Part shown: positions 1-7,238 of the stretch, one piece after another
Layout of the letters: every line of letters starts with the position of its first letter
Position numbering within the stretch: position 1 is the stretch's first letter
Notes under the pieces: model-generated
The model's input: the letters and a program-made list of their open reading frames with translations, nothing else
The model's database searches: none
Told to the model about the DNA's origin: nothing
Position numbers and translations under genes: made by a program
DNA from: an uncultured Sutterella sp.
GTDB lineage: Bacteria; Pseudomonadota; Gammaproteobacteria; Burkholderiales; Burkholderiaceae_F
Direction: 5' to 3'
Length of the DNA: 8,903 nucleotides
Assembly (NCBI GenBank): GCA_900764215.1
Contig: CAAFNI010000093.1
Location: forward strand, 1 to 8,903

Positions 1-1
1 C

Positions 2-2716
2 GCTCTGCCCGCGCTCGAAGCGGCCGCACGCGAAGCCGAGGCGTCGGAGCTTGAGGCCGCCGCGGGACTGCGGCAGGCCGAACGCGCGCTCACGGAGGCT
101 CAGGCCGAGGAAAGGCGGCAGCGCGAGCGCAGGGCCGATGCGCAGAGAGTCGCCTCCGAAGCCGAGGAGGCCAAGGCCGCAAAGGAAAGGCTGCTCGCCG
201 AGACGGCGGCGGCCCGCAAGGCGCAGTCTTCTGAGAGGGATGCGCTCGAGGAGACGATTGCGCTCTCGGCCGAAGAAGAGGCGGCGGTTCAGGAGGAGGT
301 GTACGCCGCCGAAGATGCGATGAACGAGGTCAACGCCCGGGCGTCGGACGCCCGAAGGGCCGAGTCCGACGCGAAGGCTCACGCCCGCGTGGCGCTCGCG
401 CGTCTCGAGGCGGCCGAAAAGCGCGCCGAAGATCTCAGGGTGCGGCTTCTGAGGCTGACGGCCTCGGAGGGCGTGCTCAAGGCGCCCGACAAGGCCGGGC
501 TCGAGGCGATGAGGCTCGATCTTGAGGAAGCCGAGGCTGCGGCGCAGGAGGCCCGCGCGCTCGAAGAAGAGCGCGCCGATGCGGCCGAAGCGGCAAGGCG
601 CAGGCAGGAGGCGGCCAATGAGGCCTATTTCGCCGCACTGGCCGAGGAAAAGGAGACGGCCGCGAAGCTCGATGCGCTCGAGGCCGTGGAGGCCGGCGCA
701 CAGGCCAAGGGTCGGCTCGCGCAGTTTGAGGCGCAGGAAGGCATCGACGGCCTGCCCCGGTTGTCGGAAGCGCTCTCGGCGGATCCGCAATGGGTGACGG
801 CCGTGGAGGCCGTCGCGGGTCCGAGGCTCAGCGCACGTCTTCTTGCGCATCTGGGCTTCGCGCAGGGGTTTGAAAGCCGCAGGCCGCCCGCTCTCGCCTC
901 GTTCGTCGAGCGCGCCGAGTCGCAGCCGCAGGTTCAGGCGCTGGAATTGGAGGGCGTTCGGCTCGAGCCCCTCGTCTCGAGCGTCGAGTGCCGCTCGCCC
1001 GACGCATCGGCCGCGCTTGCCGATGCGGTCGCCCCGACCTACTGCATCAAGAGCCTTTCAGAGGGGTTCGCCCTGAGGGCGGCGATTCCCGAAGGGGTGA
1101 CGCTGGTGACGCCGAAGGGCGACCGGCTCACGCGCAGGAGTCTCGTCGTCTGGACGGCGAGCGAGCCCGGACAGTCGGTCCTCTCGCGCCAGCAGGCGCT
1201 TTGCGCCCTGCGGGATCGCCTTCATGCGCTCGAGGAGCGGCTCGGCACGCTTGACGCCGAACGCACGGCGGCCCGAAGTTCGGCGGAGACCTCCGAGCGG
1301 TCGGCACGCACGTCGGCGCAGGCCGCGCGCGAGGCGCAGGCTCGGGTTTCGGACCTGAGGCTCAGGATCAAGGCGGCCGAGGCGGCGGCCGCCGCCCATG
1401 AGGCGCGCCTGGCCGATCTGCGCCGCAGCCGCGAGGATCTTGAGGCCGAAGGCGAGGAGGCAAGGGCGCTTGCGCAGGAGGCGGGCGTCGCGGCGGACGA
1501 TGCGGAAGCGGCGGCGCAAAAGGCCGCAGGGGCCGCATCGGGCTTTTCGGCCGAACTTGCGCGCGCCGACATGCGATTGAAAACGAAGACGGCTCAGCTG
1601 ACGGCCGTGCGCCACAAGGCGGACCTCGCACGTGCGAAGCTCAAGCAGCTCACGGAGTCGGCCAGGCTTTATGCGCAGAGCGAAGAGGCCCTTCGAGGGG
1701 ACGTCGCCCGCGAGGAGGCGCGCATCAGGGAGGCTGCGAAGCTCCTTGAGGAAAGCGCCCGAGTGCTTGGCGACGCCGCATCGGCCGCGGCCCTCAAGGC
1801 GCTCGAAGAGGCGGAGGGAAGACACGCGGCGCGCCGGGATGCGACGGCGGCGGCCAGGCTTGCGCTTGCCGAGGCTCAGGGCCGCTGGCAGGCCGCTCAG
1901 GCCGACGTGATGCCGATGACCGAAGCGCTCGGCGTCAAGCGCGTCGAGCAGCAGATGAAGGAAAGCCTGCGCGCGCAGTTCGAGGAAAGGCTCGGAGAGC
2001 TCAAGGCCGATCGGGAGGACCTCGCGCGCCGAGCGGCCGAACGTCCCCAGAAGGCGCAGAGCCTTCGCGCCAAGGTCCTGAGGCTCATCAGCGAAATCGC
2101 GGGGCTCGGCCCCGTTAACCATGCCGCGCTCGAACATCTTGAGGCCGTCAAAAAGACGCTTGAGGCCACGGCCCGGCAGGTGGAGGATCTCGAGAAGGGC
2201 ATTGAAACGCTCGAGGCCGCCATTCGAAAGATTGATGCGGAAACGCGGGGGCGTCTGCGCGAGACGTTCGAGAAGGTGAACGGGCATTTTGCAGAAACCT
2301 TCGCCGAGCTTTTCGGGGGCGGCGTCGCGTCGCTCGTCATGTCGGGCGAAGACGTGCTTGATGCGGGCGTCGAAGTGAAGGCGCAGCCGCCGGGGAAGAA
2401 GAATGCGGGCGTGAAGCTTCTTTCGGGCGGCGAGCAGGCGCTTGCGGCCACGGCGCTCGTCTTTGCGATCTTCAAGCTCAATCCCGCGCCCTTCTGTCTT
2501 CTTGACGAGGTGGACGCGCCGCTCGACGAGGCCAATCAGGCAAGGCTTGCGGGCCTGTGCAGGCGCATGTCGGGCGAGACGCAGTTTCTCATGATCACGC
2601 ATCACCGCGTGACGATGGAGTTTGCGGGTGCGCTCGTGGGCGTCACGATGAAGGAGCCCGGCGTGAGCCGCGTCGTGAGCGTCGACATCGAGAATGCGGT
2701 GCGCATGGCGAAGTAG
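2..2716 (+). CDS. smc: Chromosome partition/condensin protein SMC, C-terminal ~904 residues (5' end outside window)
   Basis: SMC is the ATPase core of bacterial condensin (with ScpA/ScpB); it clamps and extrudes DNA to organise and segregate the chromosome. The frame is open from base 2, so the gene starts upstream; the GTG at 299 is internal coiled coil, not a start. Seen in fragment numbering: an Ala/Glu/Arg-rich coiled coil (1-246), a globular hinge (about 247-395, ending in a VTPKGDRLTRRS-type segment typical of proteobacterial SMC), returning coiled coil, then the C-terminal head. The head carries the ABC signature LSGGEQ (2420-2437), Walker B CLLDEVDAPLDEAN (Asp 2504-2506, Glu 2507-2509) and an H-loop ITHH before VTMKEPGVSRVVSVD. 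Walker A and about 270 N-terminal residues are missing, judging from a usual length near 1170. zipA follows after 114 bases on the same strand. Family identity is secure. Confidence 0.96.
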   Translation, partial: ALPALEAAAREAEASELEAAAGLRQAERALTEAQAEERRQRERRADAQRVASEAEEAKAAKERLLAETAAARKAQSSERDALEETIALSAEEEAAVQEEVYAAEDAMNEVNARASDARRAESDAKAHARVALARLEAAEKRAEDLRVRLLRLTASEGVLKAPDKAGLEAMRLDLEEAEAAAQEARALEEERADAAEAARRRQEAANEAYFAALAEEKETAAKLDALEAVEAGAQAKGRLAQFEAQEGIDGLPRLSEALSADPQWVTAVEAVAGPRLSARLLAHLGFAQGFESRRPPALASFVERAESQPQVQALELEGVRLEPLVSSVECRSPDASAALADAVAPTYCIKSLSEGFALRAAIPEGVTLVTPKGDRLTRRSLVVWTASEPGQSVLSRQQALCALRDRLHALEERLGTLDAERTAARSSAETSERSARTSAQAAREAQARVSDLRLRIKAAEAAAAAHEARLADLRRSREDLEAEGEEARALAQEAGVAADDAEAAAQKAAGAASGFSAELARADMRLKTKTAQLTAVRHKADLARAKLKQLTESARLYAQSEEALRGDVAREEARIREAAKLLEESARVLGDAASAAALKALEEAEGRHAARRDATAAARLALAEAQGRWQAAQADVMPMTEALGVKRVEQQMKESLRAQFEERLGELKADREDLARRAAERPQKAQSLRAKVLRLISEIAGLGPVNHAALEHLEAVKKTLEATARQVEDLEKGIETLEAAIRKIDAETRGRLRETFEKVNGHFAETFAELFGGGVASLVMSGEDVLDAGVEVKAQPPGKKNAGVKLLSGGEQALAATALVFAIFKLNPAPFCLLDEVDAPLDEANQARLAGLCRRMSGETQFLMITHHRVTMEFAGALVGVTMKEPGVSRVVSVDIENAVRMAK

Positions 2717-2733
2717 GTCCTTGCGAATACCTG

Positions 2734-2752
2734 CCGCGCACGCCGTGCGTGG
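2734..2752 (+). other. Hairpin in the smc-zipA gap
   Basis: CCGCGCAC and GTGCGTGG pair over 8 bp (one G-T wobble) around a GCC loop, 17 bases after the smc stop. No U-run follows (next bases are CGAAAAGCGC), so it does not look like a full intrinsic terminator. It could stabilise the smc mRNA end or slow RNA polymerase. The structure is seen in the sequence; any role is inference. Confidence 0.35.
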
Positions 2753-2771
2753 CGAAAAGCGCAAAAGTGCG

Positions 2772-2777
2772 TACAAT
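2772..2777 (+). promoter_or_regulatory. Possible -10 box of a zipA promoter (weak)
   Basis: TACAAT lies 53 bases before the zipA start, in the only sizeable gap between smc and zipA. No recognisable -35 box sits 15-18 bp upstream (the sequence there is GTGGCG-like), and the TG that could make an extended -10 is one base out of place. An internal promoter here is possible but poorly supported; read-through from smc is equally likely. Confidence 0.2.
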
Positions 2778-2830
2778 CATCAGGGGCTGCGCTCGCGTCG
2801 GGGGCGCCCACAAAGCCGGACACACCCCAA

Positions 2831-4006
2831 ATGAGCCAGACTCAGATCATTCTTATCGCGGCCGCCATTGCGGTCATTGCCTTTTTCTTCTGGCGCTCGA
2901 TGCGCGAGGAGCGCCGCATGCGCGCAAGCCGCAAGACCCGCCTGCAGGCGAGCGGCGACGTTCGCAAGGACGTGCTCGCCGAAGAAAAGCCCGATCCCCG
3001 CGTCGAGCCTCAGCTCGATGACATGGTGGACGACGATGAGACGCATGAGCCGGATCATGCGGCCGCGGCCGACGATCTGCCGTCTGAAAAGCCGCCCGTC
3101 TACGAGCGCCTCGCCGAGGAGCAGAAGGCGCGCATTGAGCGCGAGGCCGTCGAAGGCGGCCGTTCGGCCGCCCGGATCGCCGGCGTCGAGAAGCCGCCCG
3201 TCGACCGAGGCATTCAGTGGGTGCTCGACGTGACGCCCTATGAGGGGAAGACCTTCCCGCTCGGCGCCATGGATTCGCTCGTCACGCAGATCCGCCAGCT
3301 TTCGCTCCCGCTTCCGGTGGCGCTCTGGGCCAAGTCCGCCGAGGACGGCCTCTACTATCCGTCCGAATGCCTGCCCGCCGAAGCGGTGCATCTCATTGCG
3401 ACGATTCTGATCACGAACCGCGCCGCGGTGCTCGATGAGGTTTCCGCCTCGAGCTTCCTGCAGGTGCTCGAGCAGACCGCCGCCCAGCACGACGTCGACG
3501 TGCGCACGTCCTGCGACATGAAGACGGCGATTGCGACGGCCGCCCAGATCTCCCGTTTCGTGCATTACTACGACAAGATTCTTGAAGTCACGATCGTGCC
3601 GGCGCCCCGGGAAGGCGGACTGACGCTTGATGAGGTGACGAAGGTGGCCGAAGGCGCGGGCTTTGTGAGCGCAAGCGGCCGCTGGGAGCTTCGCCTCGAC
3701 GAGGGCTCGAAAGAGCCGGTGATGGCGCTCTCGCTTGCGGGGACGGATGCGTCCCAGCTGCGCCTTGCCTTTGACGTTCCGCTCGCCAACGTGCTGCGCG
3801 GCGACCTCAAGCGCTTCTTCCAGCTCGCCAACCACATCGCCTGCCATCTCGGCGGCGTCTGGGTCGACGGCGCGGGCAAACGCATCGAGGCTGCGGGCGG
3901 GCTTATCCTTCAGCAGGAAATTGAGCATCAGGACGCGCAGATGACCGCCAGCGGCGTGCGCCCGGGATCCGAGCGCGCCAGACTCCTCTTTTCGCGAAGC
4001 GCCTGA
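2831..4006 (+). CDS. zipA: ZipA-type cell division protein, membrane-anchored FtsZ-binding
   Basis: ZipA tethers FtsZ filaments to the inner membrane during Z-ring assembly. The 391-residue product fits the bitopic plan: residues 6-21 form one hydrophobic segment (IILIAAAIAVIAFFFW) followed at once by basic residues (RSMREERRMRASRKTR), which keeps the bulk cytoplasmic. An acidic, Pro-containing linker covers about 45-125, followed by a first folded region (126-247) and a ZipA C-terminal-like domain (about 248-355, from DKILEVTIVPAP to HLGGVWVDGAGKRI). The position between smc and ligA supports the call: zipA-ligA adjacency is common in proteobacteria. The ATG at 2831 is chosen because it places the membrane segment at the N-terminus, although no clear Shine-Dalgarno precedes it. 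Sequence conservation with E. coli ZipA is low, so the name rests on architecture, C-terminal domain pattern and context. Confidence 0.82.
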   Translation: MSQTQIILIAAAIAVIAFFFWRSMREERRMRASRKTRLQASGDVRKDVLAEEKPDPRVEPQLDDMVDDDETHEPDHAAAADDLPSEKPPVYERLAEEQKARIEREAVEGGRSAARIAGVEKPPVDRGIQWVLDVTPYEGKTFPLGAMDSLVTQIRQLSLPLPVALWAKSAEDGLYYPSECLPAEAVHLIATILITNRAAVLDEVSASSFLQVLEQTAAQHDVDVRTSCDMKTAIATAAQISRFVHYYDKILEVTIVPAPREGGLTLDEVTKVAEGAGFVSASGRWELRLDEGSKEPVMALSLAGTDASQLRLAFDVPLANVLRGDLKRFFQLANHIACHLGGVWVDGAGKRIEAAGGLILQQEIEHQDAQMTASGVRPGSERARLLFSRSA

Positions 4007-4054
4007 CGAACGAGAAGCCGTCAACGACACATGCCGCACGCCGCACTCGGACGC

Positions 4055-4077
4055 AAGCCGCCCGGCGGCGGGCTTTT
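4055..4077 (+). terminator. Terminator-like or attenuator-like hairpin between zipA and ligA
   Basis: AAGCC (4055-4059) pairs with GGCTT (4071-4075), and GCC (4060-4062) pairs with GGC (4067-4069), with one bulged G (4070) and a CGGC loop. It ends in TTTT (4074-4077). The stem is GC-rich, but the U-run is only four long and partly inside the stem, so termination would be partial at best. It sits 20 bases before the preferred ligA ATG, where it could attenuate transcription or affect ligA translation. Structure seen; function inferred. Confidence 0.35.
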
Positions 4078-4096
4078 CATCTCCGGACTGCCAGCC

Positions 4097-6388
4097 ATGA
4101 CCGAACAGACAAAGACAGAATCTGCCGAGAACGACGACTTTGACGGCACCGCCCGGGTCGCCGCCATTGATCCCTCTCAGGCGCCTGCGCGCATGCGGGC
4201 GCTTGAGAGGCTCGTCGAGACCTGGGACCATGAGTACTACGTGCTTGATGAGCCGAGCGTGCCCGATGCGGAATATGACCGCACGTTCAACGAGCTCAAG
4301 GCGCTCGAAGCGAGATTTCCCGAATGGAAGAGTCCGTCGTCTCCCACTGCGCGGGTGGGAGGCGCCGTTCGAAGCGACCTCGCCAAGGTCGTGCACGCCG
4401 TGCCGATGCTCTCGATTCACACCGAGACCGATTTCTCGAGCGAAGGCGCCGCGGCGTTTGACCGCCGCGTGCGAAGCGAGCTCGGACTGTCGGACGAGGA
4501 TCCGCCCGTCGTCTACGACTGCGAATTGAAGTTCGACGGGCTCGCGACGAATCTTCGCTATGAAAAGGGAATCCTCGTGCAGGCCGCCACACGCGGCGAC
4601 GGCAGCGCCGGCGAGGACGTGACCGCGAATGCGCGCACGATCCGAACGATTCCCCTTCGTCTCTCGGGCGACTTTCCCGACGTGCTTGAAGTGCGCGGCG
4701 AAGTGATCATGCACCGCGACGACTTCGAGGCGCTCAATCGACGGCAGGCCGAGGCGGGCCAGAAGCCCTTCGTCAATCCGCGAAACGCGGCAGCGGGGTC
4801 TCTGCGCCAGCTCGATCCGGCGGTGACCGCCAGGCGCACGCTGCATTTCTATGCCTATGCGCTCGGCGAAGTGTCGGGAGGCGAATTCGCCGACACGCAG
4901 ACGGGCGTGATCGAGAGGCTCGCGTCACTGGGTTTCCCCGTCGCCCGAATGCGGCGCCGCGTCGAGGGTCCGGAGGCGCTTGCCGCCTTTCATGACGATG
5001 TGGCGCGCATTCGCCATGAGCTCCCCTTTGACATCGACGGCGTCGTCTACAAGGTTGACAGCCTGGCGCTTCAACGGGAGCTGGGCTTCATTGCGCGCGA
5101 GCCCCGCTGGGCCTGCGCCCACAAGTATCCGCCCGAAGAGGCGCTCACGATCTGCGAGGCGATCGACATCCAGGTCGGTCGAACGGGCAAACTCACGCCC
5201 GTGGCCCGCCTCAAGCCGGTCTTCGTGGGCGGCGTGACCGTCTCGAACGCCACTCTGCACAACGAGGATCACATCGCGGGCCTGGATCTGCGTCCCGGCG
5301 ACACGGTGGTCGTGCGCCGGGCGGGCGACGTGATTCCCGAGGTCGTGCGCGTCGTGCACGAGCGCCGGCCAGCCGGCACGGCGCCCTTCGCAATGCCCTC
5401 GGTCTGCCCCGTCTGCGGCTCCGCCACGATCCGCGACGAGGAGGAGAAGGATACGCGGTGCACGGGCGGACTCTACTGCCCCGCCCAGATGAAGCTTTCG
5501 CTCGTGCACTTCGCCTCCCGGCGCGCCATGGGGATCGACGGCTTGGGTGAGAAGATCGTCAACATGCTCGTCGACGAAGGCCTGGTGAAGAGTCCGGCCG
5601 ACATCTTCGCGCTCCGTCACGAGGAGCTCGCAGCGCCGACGACGGCGACGAAGGACCTTGAAAAGCCTGTCAAGCGCATGGGGCCGAAGGCCGCCTCAAA
5701 TCTGCTCGAAAGCATTGAGAAGGCGAAGCACACGACGTTCGCCCGCTTCATTTTTGCGCTCGGCTGCCGCCATGTCGGCGAGGCGACAGCACTGTCGCTC
5801 GCGCAGCACTTCTGCACGCTTGCCCGCCTTGAAGCCGCCGACCAGGCGTCGGTCACCGAAGTCGACGACGTGGGCGAGATCATTGCCGAGAGCGTCTTCG
5901 CGTTCCTGAAGGAGCCCCACAACCGCACCGTGATCGAGGCGCTCGTGGCGGCGGGCGTCGTCTGGCCGGCGGTGGAGCCAAAACCCGAGGGGCAGGCCGG
6001 CGAAGCGGCGGGCAAGACCTTCGTTCTGACCGGCACGCTTCCTACGCTGAGCCGGGACGAAGCGAAGGATCGCCTGATCGCGGCGGGCGCCAAGGTGTCG
6101 GGTTCCGTGAGCAGGAAGACCGACTATGTCGTGGCGGGCGCGGAGGCGGGCTCCAAGCTTGAAAAGGCTCGGACGCTCGGCGTCAAGGTGATCGACGAGG
6201 AGGCGCTCCTTGCAATGCTCGCGGGCGAGGCGCCCGAGGAGGCGCTTCAGACGGAAGAATCCGAAGCTGCGCCGCAGGAGAAGGCGCAGGTCGAAGAGGC
6301 CAAGGCGGACTCAAAGCAAAAGTCAAAGCCCGTATCCGAGGCTGACGGGTCTGGCGCCCAGGATCCGCAGCAGGGTGCCCTGTTCTAA
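4097..6388 (+). CDS. ligA: NAD+-dependent DNA ligase LigA
   Basis: LigA seals 3'-OH/5'-phosphate nicks using NAD+, joining Okazaki fragments and finishing repair. Numbering from the ATG at 4097 (763 residues): domain Ia with YYVLDEPSVPDAEYD (47-61), which binds NMN; adenylation domain with ELKFDG and active-site Lys145; further signatures AATRGDGSAGEDVT, EVRGEV, NPRNAAAGSLRQLD and DIDGVVYKV; OB fold with QVGRTGKLTPVARL; Cys4 zinc finger (Cys437, 440, 455, 461); HhH region; BRCT domain (about 638-710). The protein is longer than the ~670 residues of E. coli LigA because of about 30 extra N-terminal residues and a charged, low-complexity tail (711-763) ending QGALF. An in-frame ATG at 4031 exists, but its 22 extra residues would be translated through a stable hairpin, so 4097 is preferred; neither start has a good Shine-Dalgarno. 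It lies 90 bases after zipA and 30 before the phosphorylase gene. Confidence 0.97.
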   Translation: MTEQTKTESAENDDFDGTARVAAIDPSQAPARMRALERLVETWDHEYYVLDEPSVPDAEYDRTFNELKALEARFPEWKSPSSPTARVGGAVRSDLAKVVHAVPMLSIHTETDFSSEGAAAFDRRVRSELGLSDEDPPVVYDCELKFDGLATNLRYEKGILVQAATRGDGSAGEDVTANARTIRTIPLRLSGDFPDVLEVRGEVIMHRDDFEALNRRQAEAGQKPFVNPRNAAAGSLRQLDPAVTARRTLHFYAYALGEVSGGEFADTQTGVIERLASLGFPVARMRRRVEGPEALAAFHDDVARIRHELPFDIDGVVYKVDSLALQRELGFIAREPRWACAHKYPPEEALTICEAIDIQVGRTGKLTPVARLKPVFVGGVTVSNATLHNEDHIAGLDLRPGDTVVVRRAGDVIPEVVRVVHERRPAGTAPFAMPSVCPVCGSATIRDEEEKDTRCTGGLYCPAQMKLSLVHFASRRAMGIDGLGEKIVNMLVDEGLVKSPADIFALRHEELAAPTTATKDLEKPVKRMGPKAASNLLESIEKAKHTTFARFIFALGCRHVGEATALSLAQHFCTLARLEAADQASVTEVDDVGEIIAESVFAFLKEPHNRTVIEALVAAGVVWPAVEPKPEGQAGEAAGKTFVLTGTLPTLSRDEAKDRLIAAGAKVSGSVSRKTDYVVAGAEAGSKLEKARTLGVKVIDEEALLAMLAGEAPEEALQTEESEAAPQEKAQVEEAKADSKQKSKPVSEADGSGAQDPQQGALF

Positions 6389-6407
6389 ATCGCACGAGAT
6401 TCATCAG

Positions 6408-6413
6408 AAGGAG
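6408..6413 (+). promoter_or_regulatory. Strong Shine-Dalgarno of the phosphorylase gene
   Basis: AAGGAG lies five bases before the ATG at 6419. It is the only strong ribosome-binding site seen before a + strand gene in this window, and it fixes the start of the phosphorylase gene. It lies in the 30-base gap after the ligA stop, which fits translation from a shared ligA transcript. Confidence 0.8.
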
Positions 6414-6418
6414 AAAAC

Positions 6419-7168
6419 ATGCTTGCACTGATCGGCGGCTCCGGCTTTACCGGCAACGACGTCATTGAGGAGGCCGAGGAAATTGAGATGACGACGCCTT
6501 GGGGAGCGCCCAGCGCTCCGCTCGTCTTCGGGAGACTCGGCGGGACGCCGATCGTCTTTTTGCGCCGTCATGGTGCAAGGCATGAGTTTGCGCCGCACAA
6601 GGTGCCTTATCGAGCAAACCTGTGGGCGCTGAAAAAGGCGGGCGTTTCCGGCGTGATTGCCGTCGGAACGGTGGGGGGCGCGGCGCCCGACATGGGGCCG
6701 GGCCGCATTGCGGTGCCCGATCAGCTCCTTGACTATACGTGGGGACGCGAGGTCACCTACTACGACGACTTTGGTGCGGCGGGCATGAAGCACGTCGACA
6801 TGACGTGGCCGTTTGACCGTGCGCTGAGCGCGTCGCTCGTGAAGGCTGCGGAGCGTCTCGGCAGGGACGTGAGAACGACGGGCGTTTACGCCTGCACGCA
6901 GGGACCGAGGCTTGAAACGGCGGCCGAGGTAAGACGGATGCGCCGCGACGGCGCGGACATGATCGGCATGACGCTTTATCCCGAGTGCGCGCTCGCAAGA
7001 GAGCTCGATCTGCCGTATGCGGGCGTGTGCGTGTCGGTCAATCATGCGGCCGGCATGGGAGACTGCGCGGATGAAATCGACTTCGCTTCGCTTGAATCGT
7101 CACTTGCGCGTGCCGTTCAAGGGGTTGTGGAGATCGTGAGGAAGACCGTGAAGGCGGAGGTGCGCTGA
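6419..7168 (+). CDS. S-methyl-5'-thioinosine phosphorylase (MTAP/PNP family)
   Basis: This PNP/MTAP-family enzyme most likely converts S-methyl-5'-thioinosine and phosphate to hypoxanthine and 5-methylthioribose-1-phosphate, salvaging the methylthio-nucleoside left by polyamine synthesis. The 249-residue length fits. Visible signatures are the N-terminal phosphate loop IGGSGF (5-10), TPWGAPSAP, FLRRHGARHEFAPHKVPYRANLWALK, VPDQLLDYTWGRE, YACTQGPRLET and GADMIGMTLYPECALARELDLPYA. The base-binding segment reads SVNHAAG with Asn208, where MTA phosphorylases usually have Asp-containing DYD; Asn there is the pattern I know from the Pseudomonas aeruginosa PA3004-type thioinosine phosphorylase and favours 6-oxopurines. 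It is preceded by a strong Shine-Dalgarno and sits 30 bases after ligA, so co-transcription is likely. A stem-loop overlaps its stop. MTA phosphorylase or general purine nucleoside phosphorylase are the alternatives. Confidence 0.88.
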   Translation: MLALIGGSGFTGNDVIEEAEEIEMTTPWGAPSAPLVFGRLGGTPIVFLRRHGARHEFAPHKVPYRANLWALKKAGVSGVIAVGTVGGAAPDMGPGRIAVPDQLLDYTWGREVTYYDDFGAAGMKHVDMTWPFDRALSASLVKAAERLGRDVRTTGVYACTQGPRLETAAEVRRMRRDGADMIGMTLYPECALARELDLPYAGVCVSVNHAAGMGDCADEIDFASLESSLARAVQGVVEIVRKTVKAEVR

Positions 7169-7202
7169 AGCTCGGCGAGCGACGACGTTCGGGCCGAGCT
7201 TT
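7168..7202 (+). terminator. Stem-loop terminator after the phosphorylase gene
   Basis: AAGCTCGGC (7168-7176) pairs perfectly over 9 bp with GCCGAGCTT (7193-7201). The 16-base loop can itself form a second 5-bp stem (7177-7181 with 7186-7190, one G-T). The stem starts on the last base of the stop codon. The downstream U-run is short (TTT, then GAG), so efficiency is uncertain. It lies in the 70-base gap between two convergent genes. Read on the - strand the stem is followed by CAG, so it is unlikely to terminate the ATPase gene. Confidence 0.55.
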
Positions 7203-7238
7203 GAGAAGCTCCGTCCGCCGTCCGGCCGCATGCCTGCA

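Noticed and set aside
299..301. GTG as a start codon for smc
   Set aside because: The same frame is open to base 2 with continuous coiled-coil sequence, so the true start is outside the window.
1058..2776. Long antisense open frame (572 codons) opposite smc
   Set aside because: High-GC coding DNA leaves long antisense frames open; the translation is Arg/His/Leu-rich with no recognisable domain, while the + strand frame is clearly SMC.
4031..4033. Upstream ATG as ligA start
   Set aside because: It adds 22 residues with no ligase similarity, lies before a stable hairpin and has no Shine-Dalgarno; kept only as an alternative.
4406..4429. Unusual MLSIHTET in LigA in place of the common MLSLDN motif
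   Set aside because: I recall similar SI-TETD versions in related betaproteobacterial ligases, so this is probably lineage-normal and not a defect; unverified.
2780..4846. Long antisense open frame (688 codons) opposite zipA and ligA
   Set aside because: It crosses two recognisable genes and their gap, has Arg/Gly/His-rich composition and shows no motif; a compositional shadow.
4925..5620. Antisense frame (231 codons) opposite ligA
   Set aside because: It lies fully within the conserved ligase and has no features of its own.
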